DNA of 5,437 nt from Lachnospiraceae bacterium (GTDB lineage Bacteria; Bacillota_A; Clostridia; Lachnospirales; Lachnospiraceae): the NCBI GenBank assembly GCA_003446335.1, contig DMAZ01000055.1:1-5437 (forward strand), given 5' to 3'. The position numbers and the translations under genes are program-made. The notes beneath the pieces are model-generated. The model saw only the letters and a program-made list of their open reading frames with translations. It did no database searches and was not told the DNA's origin. Below, piece by piece: positions 4,832 to 5,437 of the stretch (positions are counted from its first letter, which is position 1; each line of letters begins with the position of its first letter).

Positions 4832-5437
4832 ATGTTCTGTGCGAATTGCGGCAGGCAGATCGATGAAAAGGCGAAATATTGCCCGTACTGCGGTGCTCAG
4901 GTGACACGGTTTGAAGGGAATGGGAACTTCGGTCAGCCCTATGTTCCTCCGCCCGTCATGCCGATGGTCAGTGAGAAGAAAAAGCCCGATGGAAAGAAAA
5001 CGGCAGCCATTCTGCTGGCGGTTCTCCTCTTTGTTGGCTGTGCACTGCTTATCACATTCATCTTCCTTCGGAGAGACAGGAAAGATTATCGGTACTATCT
5101 GGATCTTGGCAATAAGTATTTGGCTGAAATGAAGTATGATGAGGCTGTCAGTGCCTTCACGAAGGCCATTGCCATTGAACCGAAAGCCGCGGAGGCATAT
5201 GAAGGACGTGCGGACGCATATGTGAATCTGCAGGAGTATGACCTTGCCAGGGTCGATTACGAGAATGTCATCGAGTATGCTCCGGAGCGCGAGCATGAGA
5301 TCCGGGTAAAACTGGATGATCTGCCTAATGCCGACAATCAGGGGCCGGAGGAAGAGACGGTTTCAAATGCCTCTCCTCCCGAAAACAGGGACACGCCGGA
5401 AGAGACAGCTGCCGGTTCGACCATCCCGGTCCTGAAG
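4832..5437 (+). CDS. Zinc-ribbon, single-membrane-span, TPR protein (3' end outside window)
   Basis: The frame is open from the ATG at 4832 to the right edge, 202 codons without a stop, so the protein is incomplete. The N-terminus is a zinc ribbon with Cys3, Cys6, Cys17 and Cys20 (CANC and CPYC, a four-Cys zinc site). A Gly/Pro/Met linker (28-47) and a basic patch (49-56) lead to one membrane span at about 57-79. Residues 86-152 hold two TPR repeats ('YYLDLGNKYLAEMKYDEAVSAFTKAIAIEP' region, then 'AYEGRADAYVNLQEYDLARVDYENVIEYAP' region). The rest (from about 165) is Pro/Glu/Thr-rich and probably disordered or a linker to a further domain. Basic residues flank both ends of the span (KKK-KK before, RRDRK after), so orientation is not certain, though a cytoplasmic zinc ribbon with outward TPRs is usual for such proteins. 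GAAGGGG at 4815-4821 is the ribosome binding site. Its role is unknown; TPRs suggest partner binding, perhaps with the neighbouring lipoprotein. Confidence 0.9.
   Translation, partial: MFCANCGRQIDEKAKYCPYCGAQVTRFEGNGNFGQPYVPPPVMPMVSEKKKPDGKKTAAILLAVLLFVGCALLITFIFLRRDRKDYRYYLDLGNKYLAEMKYDEAVSAFTKAIAIEPKAAEAYEGRADAYVNLQEYDLARVDYENVIEYAPEREHEIRVKLDDLPNADNQGPEEETVSNASPPENRDTPEETAAGSTIPVLK

Noticed and set aside
4412..5296. A 294-codon open stretch on the minus strand
   Set aside because: It runs antisense across the end of the transglutaminase-like gene and into the zinc-ribbon gene, has no recognisable domain, and both plus-strand genes have clear motifs and ribosome binding sites.

Overview
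The window looks like a chromosomal segment from a low-to-moderate GC Gram-positive anaerobe of the class Clostridia, probably a gut Lachnospiraceae-type organism. The grounds are strong AGGAGG-type ribosome binding sites, Firmicutes-style -35/-10 promoters, lipoprotein signal peptides, a WYL-domain regulator, and a zinc-ribbon/membrane/TPR protein of a kind common in Clostridia. The assignment is inference by protein resemblance; there is no rRNA or other phylogenetic marker here. No transposase, integrase, CRISPR array, tRNA or phage gene was seen.

Layout. (1) Positions 1-1176, plus strand: the C-terminal part of an alpha/beta hydrolase cut by the left window edge, then, 49 bases on, a small lipoprotein with a cyclophilin-like domain. 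They look co-transcribed and end at a hairpin terminator (about 1227-1266) that can work in both directions. (2) Positions 1275-1505, minus strand: a 76-residue conserved-looking hypothetical protein with a CxxC motif, converging on the same terminator. Its likely promoter lies about 120 bases upstream (1632-1660), so its message has a long leader with a hairpin. (3) Positions 1890-2885, plus strand: a WYL-domain transcription factor, divergent from the small gene, probably starting at a GTG rather than at the upstream ATG, with its own promoter at 1792-1820. (4) Positions 3032-3571: a thiol-type glutathione peroxidase, with a near-consensus promoter and AT-rich dyad just after the regulator gene and two tetraloop hairpins in its leader. 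(5) Positions 3605-4777: a transglutaminase-like lipoprotein. (6) From 4832 to the right edge: a zinc-ribbon, single-membrane-span, TPR protein that is incomplete. The last three genes are co-directional with short gaps (33 and 54 bases) and no clear terminator, so they may form one transcript.

How they may work together. The peroxidase removes peroxides in the cytoplasm. The transglutaminase-like lipoprotein should sit on the outer face of the membrane, and the TPR protein spans it. The WYL regulator lies between the small divergent gene and the peroxidase and could control either. No frank new system is proved. The least ordinary parts are non-coding: the operator-like dyads in the divergent region, and the peroxidase leader, where a stretch complementary to the ribosome binding site encloses one of two tandem GNRA-type hairpins.
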